A stretch of DNA of 47,083 bases from Candidatus Pacearchaeota archaeon (GTDB taxonomy: Archaea; Nanobdellota; Nanobdellia; Pacearchaeales; GW2011-AR1): positions 1 through 47,083 of the forward strand of contig JAGLYK010000006.1 of the NCBI GenBank assembly GCA_023132255.1. Reading direction: 5' to 3'. Positions 6,984 to 15,142 of this stretch are shown in pieces. A program made the position numbers and the translations under genes. The notes below the pieces were generated by a model. That model did not search any database. It worked only from the letters and a program-made list of their open reading frames with translations, and was not told the origin of the DNA. Positions within the stretch are counted from its first letter, which is position 1. The number at the start of each line of letters is the position of its first letter.

Positions 6984-8576
6984 TCATAAACCTTTTCTTT
7001 TCAAAGCAGCTTCAACTAAACCTTTAAACAAAGGAGCAGGTTTTAACAAACTACTTTTTAATTCAGGGTGTGCCTGGGTTGCAGCAAAATAAAGGTGCTC
7101 GTTTTTTGGCAATTCAATAAACTCTACAAGTTTTCCATCAGGGGACATTCCCGAAAAAATCATTCCCTTCTCCTGAAGAATTTCGTGATACTCTGGATTA
7201 ACTTCATATCTATGCCTGTGTCGTTCTGAAATTTCTTTAAAACCATATAAAGAATGCACCAATGAATCTTCTTTAATAATTGCGGGATAAGCACCAAGCC
7301 GCATTGTCCCACCTTTATTTATAATATTCTTCTGCTCTTCTAAAATTGTGATTACTGGATTAGAGCAATCTTTAACAATTTCTGTAGTGTTTGCTCCCTC
7401 TAAACCGCAAACATTTCTTGCAAATTCAATTACTGCCAACTGCAATCCCAGGCAAATTCCTAAAAAAGGGATTTTGTTTTCCCTGCAATGCTGGATAATT
7501 TTTATCTTGCCTTCTATCCCTCTTGAACCAAATCCCCCAGGAACAATAACTCCGGAAACTTTTTCCAAATCAAAATGATTTTCTTCTGTGTTAATCCATT
7601 TAATATTAATTTTAGTTGAAAAATGAGCCATGCAGTGCTTCAATGCTTCAACAATACTTGCATAAGAATCCTCAAGAGATGTATACTTTCCTGCAATTGC
7701 AATAGTTATTTCCTTATCTGCATTCTCGCGATTTCTGATAAATTCTTTCCATTTTTCCAAATTAGGATGCACTGCCAAATTTAATTTCCTGGCTAATAAT
7801 TGAGACAAACCCTGCTCTTCAAAAACAAGAGGAATTTTGTAAACATCATCCACATCAATTCCGGTAATTATTTCTTCTTCAATAAGATTACTTGTTGCAG
7901 CAATTTTTCTTTTTATATTAGGGCTTAACAGCTCACTGCATCTGGCAATAATAATATTTGGCTCAATCCCTTTCTGCCTTAATAATCCAAGACTTTGTTG
8001 AGTTGGTTTTGATTTTTGCTCGTCAACTCCTGAGGGAATTGGAACATAGGTTAAATGCACAAATAAAATATTATCTTTCCCGACATCTCTCCTGAGAGAC
8101 CTGACAGCATCAATATAAAGTTCATTTTCCATATCTCCGATTGTTCCTCCGATTTCTATTAACATAATGTCTGCTTTGTTTTCCTCGCCAATGCGGACAA
8201 AATAATTTTTAATAAAATCAGAAACATGGGGAATCATCTGAACAGTCTGCCCTAAATAATCTCCTCGTCTTTCTTTTTCTCTGACTTCCTTGAACACTTT
8301 TCCCATGGTTAAATTCCAGTCAGATTTACAACTCACTCCTAAATATCTTTCATAATGCCCGAAATCCATGTCCACTTCTCCCCCGTCATCTAAAACAAAA
8401 ACCTCTCCGTGTTCTATAGGGTTCATTGTTCCGGGGTCAACATTGAGGTATCCATCGCATTTGATTGGGACGACTTTGTATTTTGATGCGAGAAGACTTC
8501 CGATGCTTGCGATTGCAATACCCTTGCCAAGACCGCTCAAAACACCGCCGGTAATTACAATATATTTCCTCTTCAT
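6984..8576 (-). CDS. pyrG: CTP synthase
   Basis: Makes CTP from UTP with ATP and glutamine. The N-terminal amidoligase domain (about 1-265) shows 'GGVLSGLGKG' and the UTP/CTP-binding 'LNVDPGTMNP'. The class I glutamine amidotransferase domain (about 290-530) has nucleophile Cys375 ('FLGICLG') and partners His503 and Glu505 ('AHPE'). The length of 530 aa is normal. One small oddity is 'KCDGYLN', with Gly where Pro is usual. The gene stands alone. A T/A-rich stretch near 8600-8612 on the minus strand is a likely TATA box. Confidence 0.97.
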   Translation of the reverse strand: MKRKYIVITGGVLSGLGKGIAIASIGSLLASKYKVVPIKCDGYLNVDPGTMNPIEHGEVFVLDDGGEVDMDFGHYERYLGVSCKSDWNLTMGKVFKEVREKERRGDYLGQTVQMIPHVSDFIKNYFVRIGEENKADIMLIEIGGTIGDMENELYIDAVRSLRRDVGKDNILFVHLTYVPIPSGVDEQKSKPTQQSLGLLRQKGIEPNIIIARCSELLSPNIKRKIAATSNLIEEEIITGIDVDDVYKIPLVFEEQGLSQLLARKLNLAVHPNLEKWKEFIRNRENADKEITIAIAGKYTSLEDSYASIVEALKHCMAHFSTKINIKWINTEENHFDLEKVSGVIVPGGFGSRGIEGKIKIIQHCRENKIPFLGICLGLQLAVIEFARNVCGLEGANTTEIVKDCSNPVITILEEQKNIINKGGTMRLGAYPAIIKEDSLVHSLYGFKEISERHRHRYEVNPEYHEILQEKGMIFSGMSPDGKLVEFIELPKNEHLYFAATQAHPELKSSLLKPAPLFKGLVEAALKRKGL

Positions 8577-8681
8577 CAGATTTTCAAGAACAACCTGCTT
8601 TTAAATTATATTATACCAGAGAAGCTATTTCATACTGCATACTCTATTTTCAGAATTCTTCATATTCAGGGGCGGTAGATT

Positions 8682-8948
8682 TTATTTAATCAAATTTTGT
8701 ATATTTTCAATCGCGTCTGCAACTTCTCTGCCTTTCTTTGTCAGCTGTATAATTTTTATTCGCCCCTTTTTTTCGAATTCAACTAACTTCAGCAACTCGA
8801 GAGTCTGCAGAATTTTCACTGCATGGCTGTAAGTGCAATCCACTTCCTTAGCCAACACACTACCATACCTCATCCTTGTGTTCTTTCTCAAAGAAACCAG
8901 CATCATCGCCGGCTTTCTCCTAAAAAAGATATCTAAATTGTCTTTCAT
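8682..8948 (-). CDS. Winged-helix transcriptional regulator (MarR-like)
   Basis: An 88-aa single-domain DNA-binding protein. Helices at about 25-60 ('VLAKEVDCTYSHAVKILQTLELLKLV') form the helix-turn-helix, followed by a wing 'EFEKKGRIKIIQLTKKGREVA'. No ligand domain is present. Its promoter (TATA-like TTTATAA on the minus strand, 8988-8994) is bracketed by a perfect inverted repeat, which points to autoregulation. Confidence 0.85.
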   Translation of the reverse strand: MKDNLDIFFRRKPAMMLVSLRKNTRMRYGSVLAKEVDCTYSHAVKILQTLELLKLVEFEKKGRIKIIQLTKKGREVADAIENIQNLIK

Positions 8949-8954
8949 CTTAGG

Positions 8955-9006
8955 TATTCCAATGTATATATCCAGAAAGTGATATCCTTATAAATGTTTT
9001 GGAATA
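8955..9006. promoter_or_regulatory. Inverted repeat flanking the winged-helix gene promoter
   Basis: TATTCCAA (8955-8962) and TTGGAATA (8999-9006) are perfect inverted copies 36 bp apart. They enclose the probable TATA box of the winged-helix gene, whose ATG is at 8948. This arrangement suits an autoregulatory operator or two half-sites bridged by a dimer. Confidence 0.5.
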
Positions 9007-9136
9007 TATATTTTCCACCACCATAGTAGTGAATTTCAGAAGTTTTATTAATTAAAAAAACATTTAATTATCATGAAAAAGAAAAGCAAATCAATACCTC
9101 AGGAGGCATAAAAGATTTTCATTTGCACTTTTTAAA

Positions 9137-9754
9137 ATGATAACTAAAAAACACAAAACAAAAATACTTGCAATAGGCGACATCCACGGCGATACAGGGT
9201 TAGTGAAAAAACTCGCTCAAAAAGCAAAAAAAGAACATGTTGATTTGGTAATTCTTGCAGGAGACATGACTTTTTTAGAATCGTCCATAGACAATCTAAT
9301 CGGTCCTTTCATAAAAGCAAGCAAACAAGTTTTATTAATCCCGGGAAATCATGAATCTGTTGCGACTGTGGATTTCCTGGTGCAAATGTATCCTAAAACA
9401 AAAAACATCCACGGCTATTCTTTTAAGAAAAACAATTTAGGAATATTTGGGGCAGGCGGAGGCGACGTCATAAACATCACACCAGACAAAGAAATATTTA
9501 ATGCACTTCAGCGAGGGCATGAAACTATTAAAAATATGGAAAAGAAAATCATGGTTACGCATATGCATCACAAAGGGAGTCAGGCGGAGTTCTCTGGTTT
9601 TGCAGGTTCAAAAGCAGTAACAAGGGCGATTAAAAAATTTTGTCCGGATATTTTAATCAGCGCGCATATTCACGAGGCAGGAGGATTACAGGAAAAAATT
9701 GGGAAAACAGAAATAATAAATGTGTCAAGAAATCCTGCAATTTTTGAGATATGA
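9137..9754 (+). CDS. Calcineurin-like metallophosphoesterase
   Basis: A cytosolic 205-aa dimetal phosphoesterase. The family motifs occur in order: 'GDIHGD' (14-19), 'AGDMT' (41-45), 'PGNHES' (69-74), 'VTHMHH' (about 140) and 'SAHIHE' in place of the final GHTH. The substrate is unknown and could be a cyclic nucleotide, a nucleotide or a phosphoprotein. No Shine-Dalgarno lies near the ATG. A good AGGAGG sits at 9101-9106, about 30 nt upstream, at the end of a 12-codon reading frame (9073-9111). Confidence 0.88.
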   Translation: MITKKHKTKILAIGDIHGDTGLVKKLAQKAKKEHVDLVILAGDMTFLESSIDNLIGPFIKASKQVLLIPGNHESVATVDFLVQMYPKTKNIHGYSFKKNNLGIFGAGGGDVINITPDKEIFNALQRGHETIKNMEKKIMVTHMHHKGSQAEFSGFAGSKAVTRAIKKFCPDILISAHIHEAGGLQEKIGKTEIINVSRNPAIFEI

Positions 9755-9855
9755 AATTTTTTCATTGCTATTAGTTTCTCCAAATAGGGATTGATTTTTA
9801 GTGCTATATTAAAAATGAAGTTCCTTTAATTTAAATAATCTATGATACAAAAAAA

Positions 9856-10158
9856 CTATTGTTCTATTTTTGAATGAGTTGGCAATAATGCTAATTCATA
9901 AACTTTTATTGCCTCTTCATAAATATGCCTTGCAGTTAAATCAACTGAATTCTGAACTCTTTCAGAAACATTCCATGGGTAATATTCTTCAGGAATTATT
10001 TGAGAAAAATATTTTGTGTACTTTTTACTAAATAATTTAGCTGATAAACCCATAAATTTCTCTTCTGTTTTTTGAAAACCATCTATTAAATCCATAGTAA
10101 TTTTATGAATTCTTCCCCCTTCTTCATGAATATATTTACACATTTCTTCGTATTCCAT
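9856..10158 (-). CDS. Hypothetical helical protein (100 aa)
   Basis: Not recognised. It is soluble and predicted all-helical, rich in Tyr, Glu and Lys, with 'EEYYPWNVSERV' in the middle and no cysteine pair, signal or membrane segment. It is flanked by intergenic A/T-rich DNA and is divergent from topA, with which it shares a region of 195 bp. The coding frame is kept open and has an ATG, so a real gene is likely. Confidence 0.6.
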   Translation of the reverse strand: MEYEEMCKYIHEEGGRIHKITMDLIDGFQKTEEKFMGLSAKLFSKKYTKYFSQIIPEEYYPWNVSERVQNSVDLTARHIYEEAIKVYELALLPTHSKIEQ

Positions 10159-10305
10159 ATAACAATAAACTACATTAGATTATTTAATACTTTTGTTTTT
10201 TTGTGGAGTCATTAAATATAACACTCTCTAATTGAACTTTTAACAAAACTATAAAAAACTCTTTTTCTACAAAGATTTAAAAGTAATATCTTACCATTTT
10301 TTAAA

Positions 10306-10333
10306 ATGCCAACAAAAGAGAAGTAAACTTCTC
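10306..10333 (+). promoter_or_regulatory. topA leader: six-codon ORF and stop-codon hairpin
   Basis: A TATA-like GATTTAAAAG at 10274-10283 predicts transcription from about 10303-10306, where ATG CCA ACA AAA GAG AAG TAA begins. Its stop lies in the perfect hairpin GAGAAGT - AA - ACTTCTC (10318-10333), 20 nt before the topA ATG. It would be a leaderless mini-ORF that could attenuate or couple topA translation. The evidence is positional only. Confidence 0.3.
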
Positions 10334-10353
10334 ATTCATTCGCCTAAAGCCAA

Positions 10354-12756
10354 ATGAAACCAAAAAAAACAAAAGAAGAAAAAACAGCTGAGAGTTATTT
10401 TCCTGTTGATGAAACTGACTTGAAATACACAACTGAAAAACAGGAAAAAGAAGCTCCTGAAAAAGAAGAACTTCTCAAAGGTTCAATTGAAAAACAATAC
10501 AAAAAACCAGAAAGAGCTTCTTTGGAAACAGTGCACCACGGGCGTACCCCGAAAAATTTTCGTGGAAAATTTTTACAAGGGGCAAAAAAATCAAAAAGAC
10601 CAAGGAAAAAAACTACTGCAAAAAAATTCATTCCGCAAAAAATAAAATTAAAAGAAAAAGGTTATGAATTAATTATCACAGAAAAACCTCAGGCTGCCTC
10701 AAAAATTGCCCAGGCACTTGGAAAAGCAACTCAGAGAGTTAATAACAAAATTTCTTATTATGATGTGAATCGGGATGGGACGCAGATAATTGTTGCGTGC
10801 GCTGTTGGGCATTTGCTGACTTTAAAACAAAATGTTCCTGGTTCTTCTGTCCCGATTTTTGACATTTCATGGACTCCAAATTATCTGGCAAACAAAAAAG
10901 CAGGTTTTACAAAAAGATATTTTGACACTTTGCTGAAACTCGCGAAAAACGCGGGGAGCCTGACAGTCGCAACAGATTATGATGTTGAAGGAGAGGTTAT
11001 AGGAATGAATGTTGTGAAATATATCTGCGGTCAAAAAGACGCGAATCGGATGAAGTTCTCAACTTTGACAGACAAGGAATTAAATGATGCTTATGAAAAA
11101 AAATTTTCTCATATTGATTGGGGGCAGGCAATTGCAGGTGAAACAAGGCATTATCTTGATTGGTTTTATGGAATAAATTTGTCACGGGCTTTAATGAATG
11201 CGATAAAAACAACAGGCAAGTTTCGGATAATGTCAATTGGCAGGGTTCAGGGTCCTGCTTTGAATTTGATTGTTCAAAGAGAGAGGAAGATTCAGGCTTT
11301 CAAATCAGAACTTTATTGGCAGGTTTTTATTAAGGTGAGAAATTCTCATAAATTAGAGCTTAAACATAATAAAGATATATTCAACAAAAATGATTTATCA
11401 AAATTTGAAAATCTAGTCGGAAAAACAGTTGAAGCAAAAACAAAAAAAACAGAACAAATTGTTTCTCCAAATCCTCCATTCAATCTGACAATTCTTCAAA
11501 CAGAAGCTTACAAGTTTTATGGTTTAACTCCGTCAAAAACTCTTCAAATTGCCCAATCACTTTATTTAGCAGGACTAATTTCTTACCCAAGAACTTCTTC
11601 TCAAAAACTTCCTGTTTCAATTGGCTACAAAGAAATTTTAAAAAAACTTGCAAAAGAATACAATGTTGAAAAACTGATTACAAAAGATAAACCAGTTGAA
11701 GGAAAAAAATCAGACCCTGCTCACCCCTCAATTTACCCAACAGGTAACAAACAAATTTTGTCTGGAGATGAAGAAAAAATTTACAATTTAATTGTCAAGA
11801 GATTTTTGTCCTTATTCTGCGATTCTGCAATAATTGACAACAAAACAGTTTCAGTAAATGTGGATAATTTATTATTCATCGCGCGAGGGTCGTCAATTAG
11901 AAAAAAAGCCTGGATGGAAATTTATCCGTCTAAATCTAAACATGTTGAGATTCCTGATTTAGAAGGTGAAGTAAAAATTGTGGATATGAGAACAGAAGAA
12001 AAAGAGACTCAGCCTCCAAGAAGATATTCTCCTGCTTCAATCCTCTCTGAACTTGAAAAAAGAAACCTCGGAACAAAAGCAACTCGTTCTGCAATTCTTG
12101 AAACACTCTACGACAGAAGTTACATAAAAGAAAAATCAATTGAAGCAACACCTTTGGGAATGTCTTTAATTTCAACTCTTGAAAAACATTCCCCAATAAT
12201 AATTGATGAAAAATTAACCCGAAGTTTTGAAGATCAAATGCAATCAATTATAGAAGCAAAGAAAGATTTTTTACAAAGACAAAATTCTGCGAATTTTAAC
12301 TTGTTCTTAAAAGAATTAAGAACAAAAGAAGAAAAAGTTCTTGATAATGCAAAAAAAACTTTGATTGATATTTCAAAAGATTTCAGCAAAAATGAAAAAG
12401 AAATTGGGAGAGAACTTCTTATTGCAAACTTGCAATTAAGAGAACAGCAAAAAATAGAGAACACATTATGTGTTTGTCCTGTCTGCAAGAAAGGAAACCT
12501 TGCGATAACTTATTCAAGAAAAACAAAAAGGCATTTTGTTGCCTGCGACGCTTACCCAAATTGCAAAACAACTTTTAGTCTTCCTCCGGGCACAATTAAA
12601 AAAACAGAAAAAACCTGTGAAAAATGCGGGTTTCCTTTAATGATGAGTTTAAAGAGGGGAAGAAAGCCGTGGATTTTTTGTTTTAACAGAGAGTGTGAAA
12701 GTAACAAAAAGAGAATTGAAGAGTATAGGAAGAAGCAGGAAAGTGTAGCACAATAA
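10354..12756 (+). CDS. topA: DNA topoisomerase I, type IA
   Basis: Relaxes negative supercoils by cutting one strand. In this 800-aa protein a basic N-terminal extension (about 1-105, unlike other topoisomerases and including an inserted palindromic element at 60-77) precedes the TOPRIM domain (about 107-235). The TOPRIM acidic triad is Asp208-x-Asp210-x-Glu212 ('ATDYDVEGE'). The type IA core carries the catalytic Tyr411 ('ISYPRTSS'). Two C-terminal zinc fingers follow: 'CPVCKKGN...CDAYPNC' and 'CEKCGFP...CFNREC'. It has its own promoter. Confidence 0.95.
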   Translation: MKPKKTKEEKTAESYFPVDETDLKYTTEKQEKEAPEKEELLKGSIEKQYKKPERASLETVHHGRTPKNFRGKFLQGAKKSKRPRKKTTAKKFIPQKIKLKEKGYELIITEKPQAASKIAQALGKATQRVNNKISYYDVNRDGTQIIVACAVGHLLTLKQNVPGSSVPIFDISWTPNYLANKKAGFTKRYFDTLLKLAKNAGSLTVATDYDVEGEVIGMNVVKYICGQKDANRMKFSTLTDKELNDAYEKKFSHIDWGQAIAGETRHYLDWFYGINLSRALMNAIKTTGKFRIMSIGRVQGPALNLIVQRERKIQAFKSELYWQVFIKVRNSHKLELKHNKDIFNKNDLSKFENLVGKTVEAKTKKTEQIVSPNPPFNLTILQTEAYKFYGLTPSKTLQIAQSLYLAGLISYPRTSSQKLPVSIGYKEILKKLAKEYNVEKLITKDKPVEGKKSDPAHPSIYPTGNKQILSGDEEKIYNLIVKRFLSLFCDSAIIDNKTVSVNVDNLLFIARGSSIRKKAWMEIYPSKSKHVEIPDLEGEVKIVDMRTEEKETQPPRRYSPASILSELEKRNLGTKATRSAILETLYDRSYIKEKSIEATPLGMSLISTLEKHSPIIIDEKLTRSFEDQMQSIIEAKKDFLQRQNSANFNLFLKELRTKEEKVLDNAKKTLIDISKDFSKNEKEIGRELLIANLQLREQQKIENTLCVCPVCKKGNLAITYSRKTKRHFVACDAYPNCKTTFSLPPGTIKKTEKTCEKCGFPLMMSLKRGRKPWIFCFNRECESNKKRIEEYRKKQESVAQ
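10531..10583 (+). repeat. In-frame palindromic element in topA
   Basis: The element runs GTGCACCA, GGCGTACCC, a perfect 10-bp inverted repeat AAAAATTTTC - GTG - GAAAATTTTT (10552-10574), then ACAAGGGGCAAA. The same layout occurs in the MBF1-like gene at 14276-14362, with a different but fully paired stem and a different reading frame. It encodes residues about 60-77 of the extension before the TOPRIM domain. Confidence 0.7.
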
Positions 12757-12787
12757 TTCTTAAAAACAGCCCCTATTTAAAACAAGC

Positions 12788-13108
12788 ATGGATTTAGAAG
12801 ATAAATTTTACCGTAATGTTGAAGGAATATTCTTCAAGAAATTAGGATCATATGGGTTTTCTCAAGAAGAGGCAGAAAAAATCGCCCCTCAACTAACAGA
12901 CTATGTTAAAGCATCTATACATCAAAACCAAAGTCAACATGTTCCAATCAAAGGATTAAAAAGAGAATATTTGGTTTATATAGATGGTAAAGGAACAGTC
13001 ACAAAATCTCTTCCAGCACTTTCTACTACACGTTCTCCAAGTTCAATTAAACCACCAATAACTTTAAACCCTAATAAAATATTAGATTACCGCCCCCCAC
13101 TTATATAA
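12788..13108 (+). CDS. Hypothetical protein (106 aa)
   Basis: Not recognised. The N-terminal half is helical and acidic/basic ('SQEEAEKIAPQL'). The middle has a short beta segment 'EYLVYIDGKGTVTKSL', and the tail is rich in Pro, Ser and Thr and probably disordered. No signal peptide, cysteines or membrane segment. It follows topA by 31 bp, so it may be read through from it, and it converges on radB with a 13-bp gap. Confidence 0.6.
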   Translation: MDLEDKFYRNVEGIFFKKLGSYGFSQEEAEKIAPQLTDYVKASIHQNQSQHVPIKGLKREYLVYIDGKGTVTKSLPALSTTRSPSSIKPPITLNPNKILDYRPPLI

Positions 13109-13121
13109 AAAATCCGAGTAA

Positions 13122-13853
13122 TCAAATCCAGCCCTTTTTTCTAATTCCCTGTTCAACAATCTCAAAACTAAATTCTTTTTCAGGCAAACTCCGATGCTTT
13201 AGCAAAATCGCCTTTCTCCTGCTTCCATTTTTCTTTAGTTCAATTATGCACTTGCTCCAGTATTTCATTAAATCCCCTCCAACAATATTAACTTCTCTTT
13301 CTTTGCCCTGTTTCCAATCTTCCTCACTTTGAAATCCTGAATAAACCTGATTTGTAATAATAACTGGAATCTTCTGTTTTCGCGCAATTTCAGCCAAAGT
13401 CCTCATCTGTTTTGCAATTTCACGATTTACTTTCTTGATGCTGTCAGATTTTTTCGATTTAATCGCATCCCCCAACTCCAATCTATACAACATTGCCATA
13501 CCATCAATAATAATCAAACTAACATGATTTTTCTTCACTTTATCCAGCAACTTCAAAAAACACTTTTTTTGCTCCTCAAAATTCACAGGCTCCAGCAAAA
13601 AAATATTTTCCAAAACCTTTTCACAATCGTCACCGACAATCTGCTTAATCCTGTCAATAGAAAATCCTCCTTCTGTATCAACAAAAATAATCTTGTTGGC
13701 TTTTTTCGCCTGACTGCAGCAAACTAAAAAACACAAATTCGTCTTCCCGCAACCAGGAGGCCCGGCAATCATTGTAATCACATCCTTCTCATAACCCTGG
13801 TCAAGCCATTTAGTAAAATCCAAACTTCCTGTAGAAATTTTATTCTCACTCAT
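13122..13853 (-). CDS. radB: RadB recombinase-like protein
   Basis: A RecA/RadA-family ATPase core without the RadA N-terminal helix-hairpin-helix domain, which is the mark of RadB. In archaea RadB assists RadA in recombination. In this 243-aa protein Walker A is 'GPPGCGKT' at 31-38 and Walker B is 'LIIIDGMAML' near 120. 'IITNQVY' near 165 matches the RecA L1/L2 region. The ATG begins after the short motif 'ACTCATAAATAA' on the plus strand. It is followed downstream by a 13-bp gap to the convergent hypothetical gene. Confidence 0.88.
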   Translation of the reverse strand: MSENKISTGSLDFTKWLDQGYEKDVITMIAGPPGCGKTNLCFLVCCSQAKKANKIIFVDTEGGFSIDRIKQIVGDDCEKVLENIFLLEPVNFEEQKKCFLKLLDKVKKNHVSLIIIDGMAMLYRLELGDAIKSKKSDSIKKVNREIAKQMRTLAEIARKQKIPVIITNQVYSGFQSEEDWKQGKEREVNIVGGDLMKYWSKCIIELKKNGSRRKAILLKHRSLPEKEFSFEIVEQGIRKKGWI

Positions 13854-13911
13854 AAATAATAAAGAAGACTGATGTTAATAAGTATTATGATACTACTTTA
13901 ACTTGCAAATT

Positions 13912-14172
13912 TTACATTCTCTTAAAATCAGCTAAGGTTGTATCTAAATCTTTTGCAATAAAACTAACAGCATCAGTAATAGCTTTCTTTGCTGTTTTGG
14001 CTTTGGTCTTTACTTTCAAAATAGGTTTTTCTGTTGGGTGCTTTCTTTTCCACGCCGCAAAATCAACAGCAGAATCCTTGTTCAAATAAACCCTGAGAAT
14101 CTCCGCAATTGTCAAACTTTCAATTTCAACTTCAATTTCATCCTTTGAACTTTTTAAAATATTAATTTCCAT
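13912..14172 (-). CDS. rpoL: RNA polymerase subunit Rpo11 (L)
   Basis: An 86-aa protein with the Rpb11/alpha-like dimerisation fold: 'EVEIESLTIAEILRVYLNKD' is the beta/helix core, and the helix 'AAWKRKHPTEKPILKVKTK' is the family hallmark. It pairs with Rpo3 to start RNA polymerase assembly. It is short of a C-terminal extension, as archaeal subunits are. The gene is 34 bp from the MBF1-like regulator on the same strand. Confidence 0.9.
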   Translation of the reverse strand: MEINILKSSKDEIEVEIESLTIAEILRVYLNKDSAVDFAAWKRKHPTEKPILKVKTKAKTAKKAITDAVSFIAKDLDTTLADFKRM

Positions 14173-14206
14173 AATAAATTAGAATAAAAACAATTTAAAA
14201 AGCTTG

Positions 14207-15097
14207 TCATTTTCCAAAAATAATTTTATCAATATCTTCCTGAGAAAGATTCTCTTTATCTAAATCAATTTTCTTGCCCTTAGTAAACATTTCCTCGGGA
14301 AATGTTTCAGGGTACGCCTGAGGCCTCTGTCCTCGGAGGTCATCCCTGTGGGATGGTGCACCAACTTTCCCTTCAGGTTCACTAAAAATCTTTTCTTCCT
14401 TCTTTTTTTTCATCTCCTGCAAATCAGCAATTGTCAAGGTTTTTGTGGTTGTATCATCAAATTTAATTTTATCTTCCTCAACATTTTGTAAAAACTCTTC
14501 TTTAACTTGATTTACTTCTTCATCAAAAGACACAACCCTTGCTGATTCATTTTTAATTCTAATCCCCAAATAATTCTCAATTTTATTTACTAACACAAAA
14601 TCATTTTTAGGGAGAACACCTTTCTCGGCCATGTTGATTGCTTCTTCAGATTCTTCAATCGTTTCTGCAAATTGCTTTTGAGTCAGCTTCTTGGCCCTCC
14701 TCGCTCTCATAATAATCCAGTGAAAATTATCAACCATTCCAAAAGATTTTTCTCCAATGGAGCCCAAAACATTCTTGCTGAAATTTTTGCCCTCACCAGA
14801 GGGTACTTTGTTAGAGGTTCTCGCACCCTTTGGGTATACACCAAGGCCTTCATCTTCAGAGGTCATCCTTGTGGGAGGCGGTGTTTCTTTCTCACTTTTT
14901 ATTTCAATTCCGGATAAACGAGAGAGCCGTTCATAAACCGTGGGTCTCTTTTCAGTTTTCTCTTTCAAATATTTTATAATAGGAATATTCTCTTCAAAAG
15001 AACATTTCCGGCAAATTTTAACAATTCCTTTTTCAGAAACAGCGTCAAAAAGCAAAGCTCTGTCTCCTGAAACCCCGCACTTAAAACATTTATTCAT
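14207..15097 (-). CDS. MBF1-like transcription regulator (zinc ribbon plus Xre HTH)
   Basis: A possible archaeal multiprotein bridging factor. In this 296-aa protein an N-terminal zinc ribbon has 'CFKCG' (4-8) and 'CRKCS' (29-33). A Cro/C1-type helix-turn-helix lies at about 125-180 ('RRAKKLTQKQFAETIEESEEAI'). Two inserted, low-complexity segments (residues 72-103 and 246-274) are GC-rich repeats and not part of the fold. An acidic C-terminal tail 'DKENLSQEDIDKIIFGK' is typical of the archaeal family. It lies just upstream of rpoL. Confidence 0.85.
   Translation of the reverse strand: MNKCFKCGVSGDRALLFDAVSEKGIVKICRKCSFEENIPIIKYLKEKTEKRPTVYERLSRLSGIEIKSEKETPPPTRMTSEDEGLGVYPKGARTSNKVPSGEGKNFSKNVLGSIGEKSFGMVDNFHWIIMRARRAKKLTQKQFAETIEESEEAINMAEKGVLPKNDFVLVNKIENYLGIRIKNESARVVSFDEEVNQVKEEFLQNVEEDKIKFDDTTTKTLTIADLQEMKKKKEEKIFSEPEGKVGAPSHRDDLRGQRPQAYPETFPEEMFTKGKKIDLDKENLSQEDIDKIIFGK
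14276..14362 (-). repeat. In-frame palindromic element A in the MBF1-like gene
   Basis: About 87 bp, GC-rich against the neighbours. On the minus strand it holds GGTGCACC (a palindrome), CATCCC - ACA - GGGATG, then GGCGTACCC, a perfect 10-bp stem AAACATTTCC - CGA - GGAAATGTTT (14285-14307), then ACTAAGGGC. The stem differs from that in topA at paired positions, which keeps the pairing. It is read in frame as residues 246-274. Confidence 0.75.
14789..14884 (-). repeat. In-frame palindromic element B in the MBF1-like gene
   Basis: About 96 bp. On the minus strand it shares CACC..CCCACA(A/G)GGATGACCTC and an AGGCCT-like stretch with element A, then ends GTACCC - TCTGGTGA - GGGCAAAAA with stem CCCTC/GAGGG (14790-14803). 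It also contains ACCC-AAA-GGGT, similar to the element in metG. Encoded residues are 72-103. Confidence 0.7.
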
Positions 15098-15142
15098 TAT
15101 AAAAAAAGAAAAAGAGCATTTTTTAAGATTGTTGTGGTGGAG

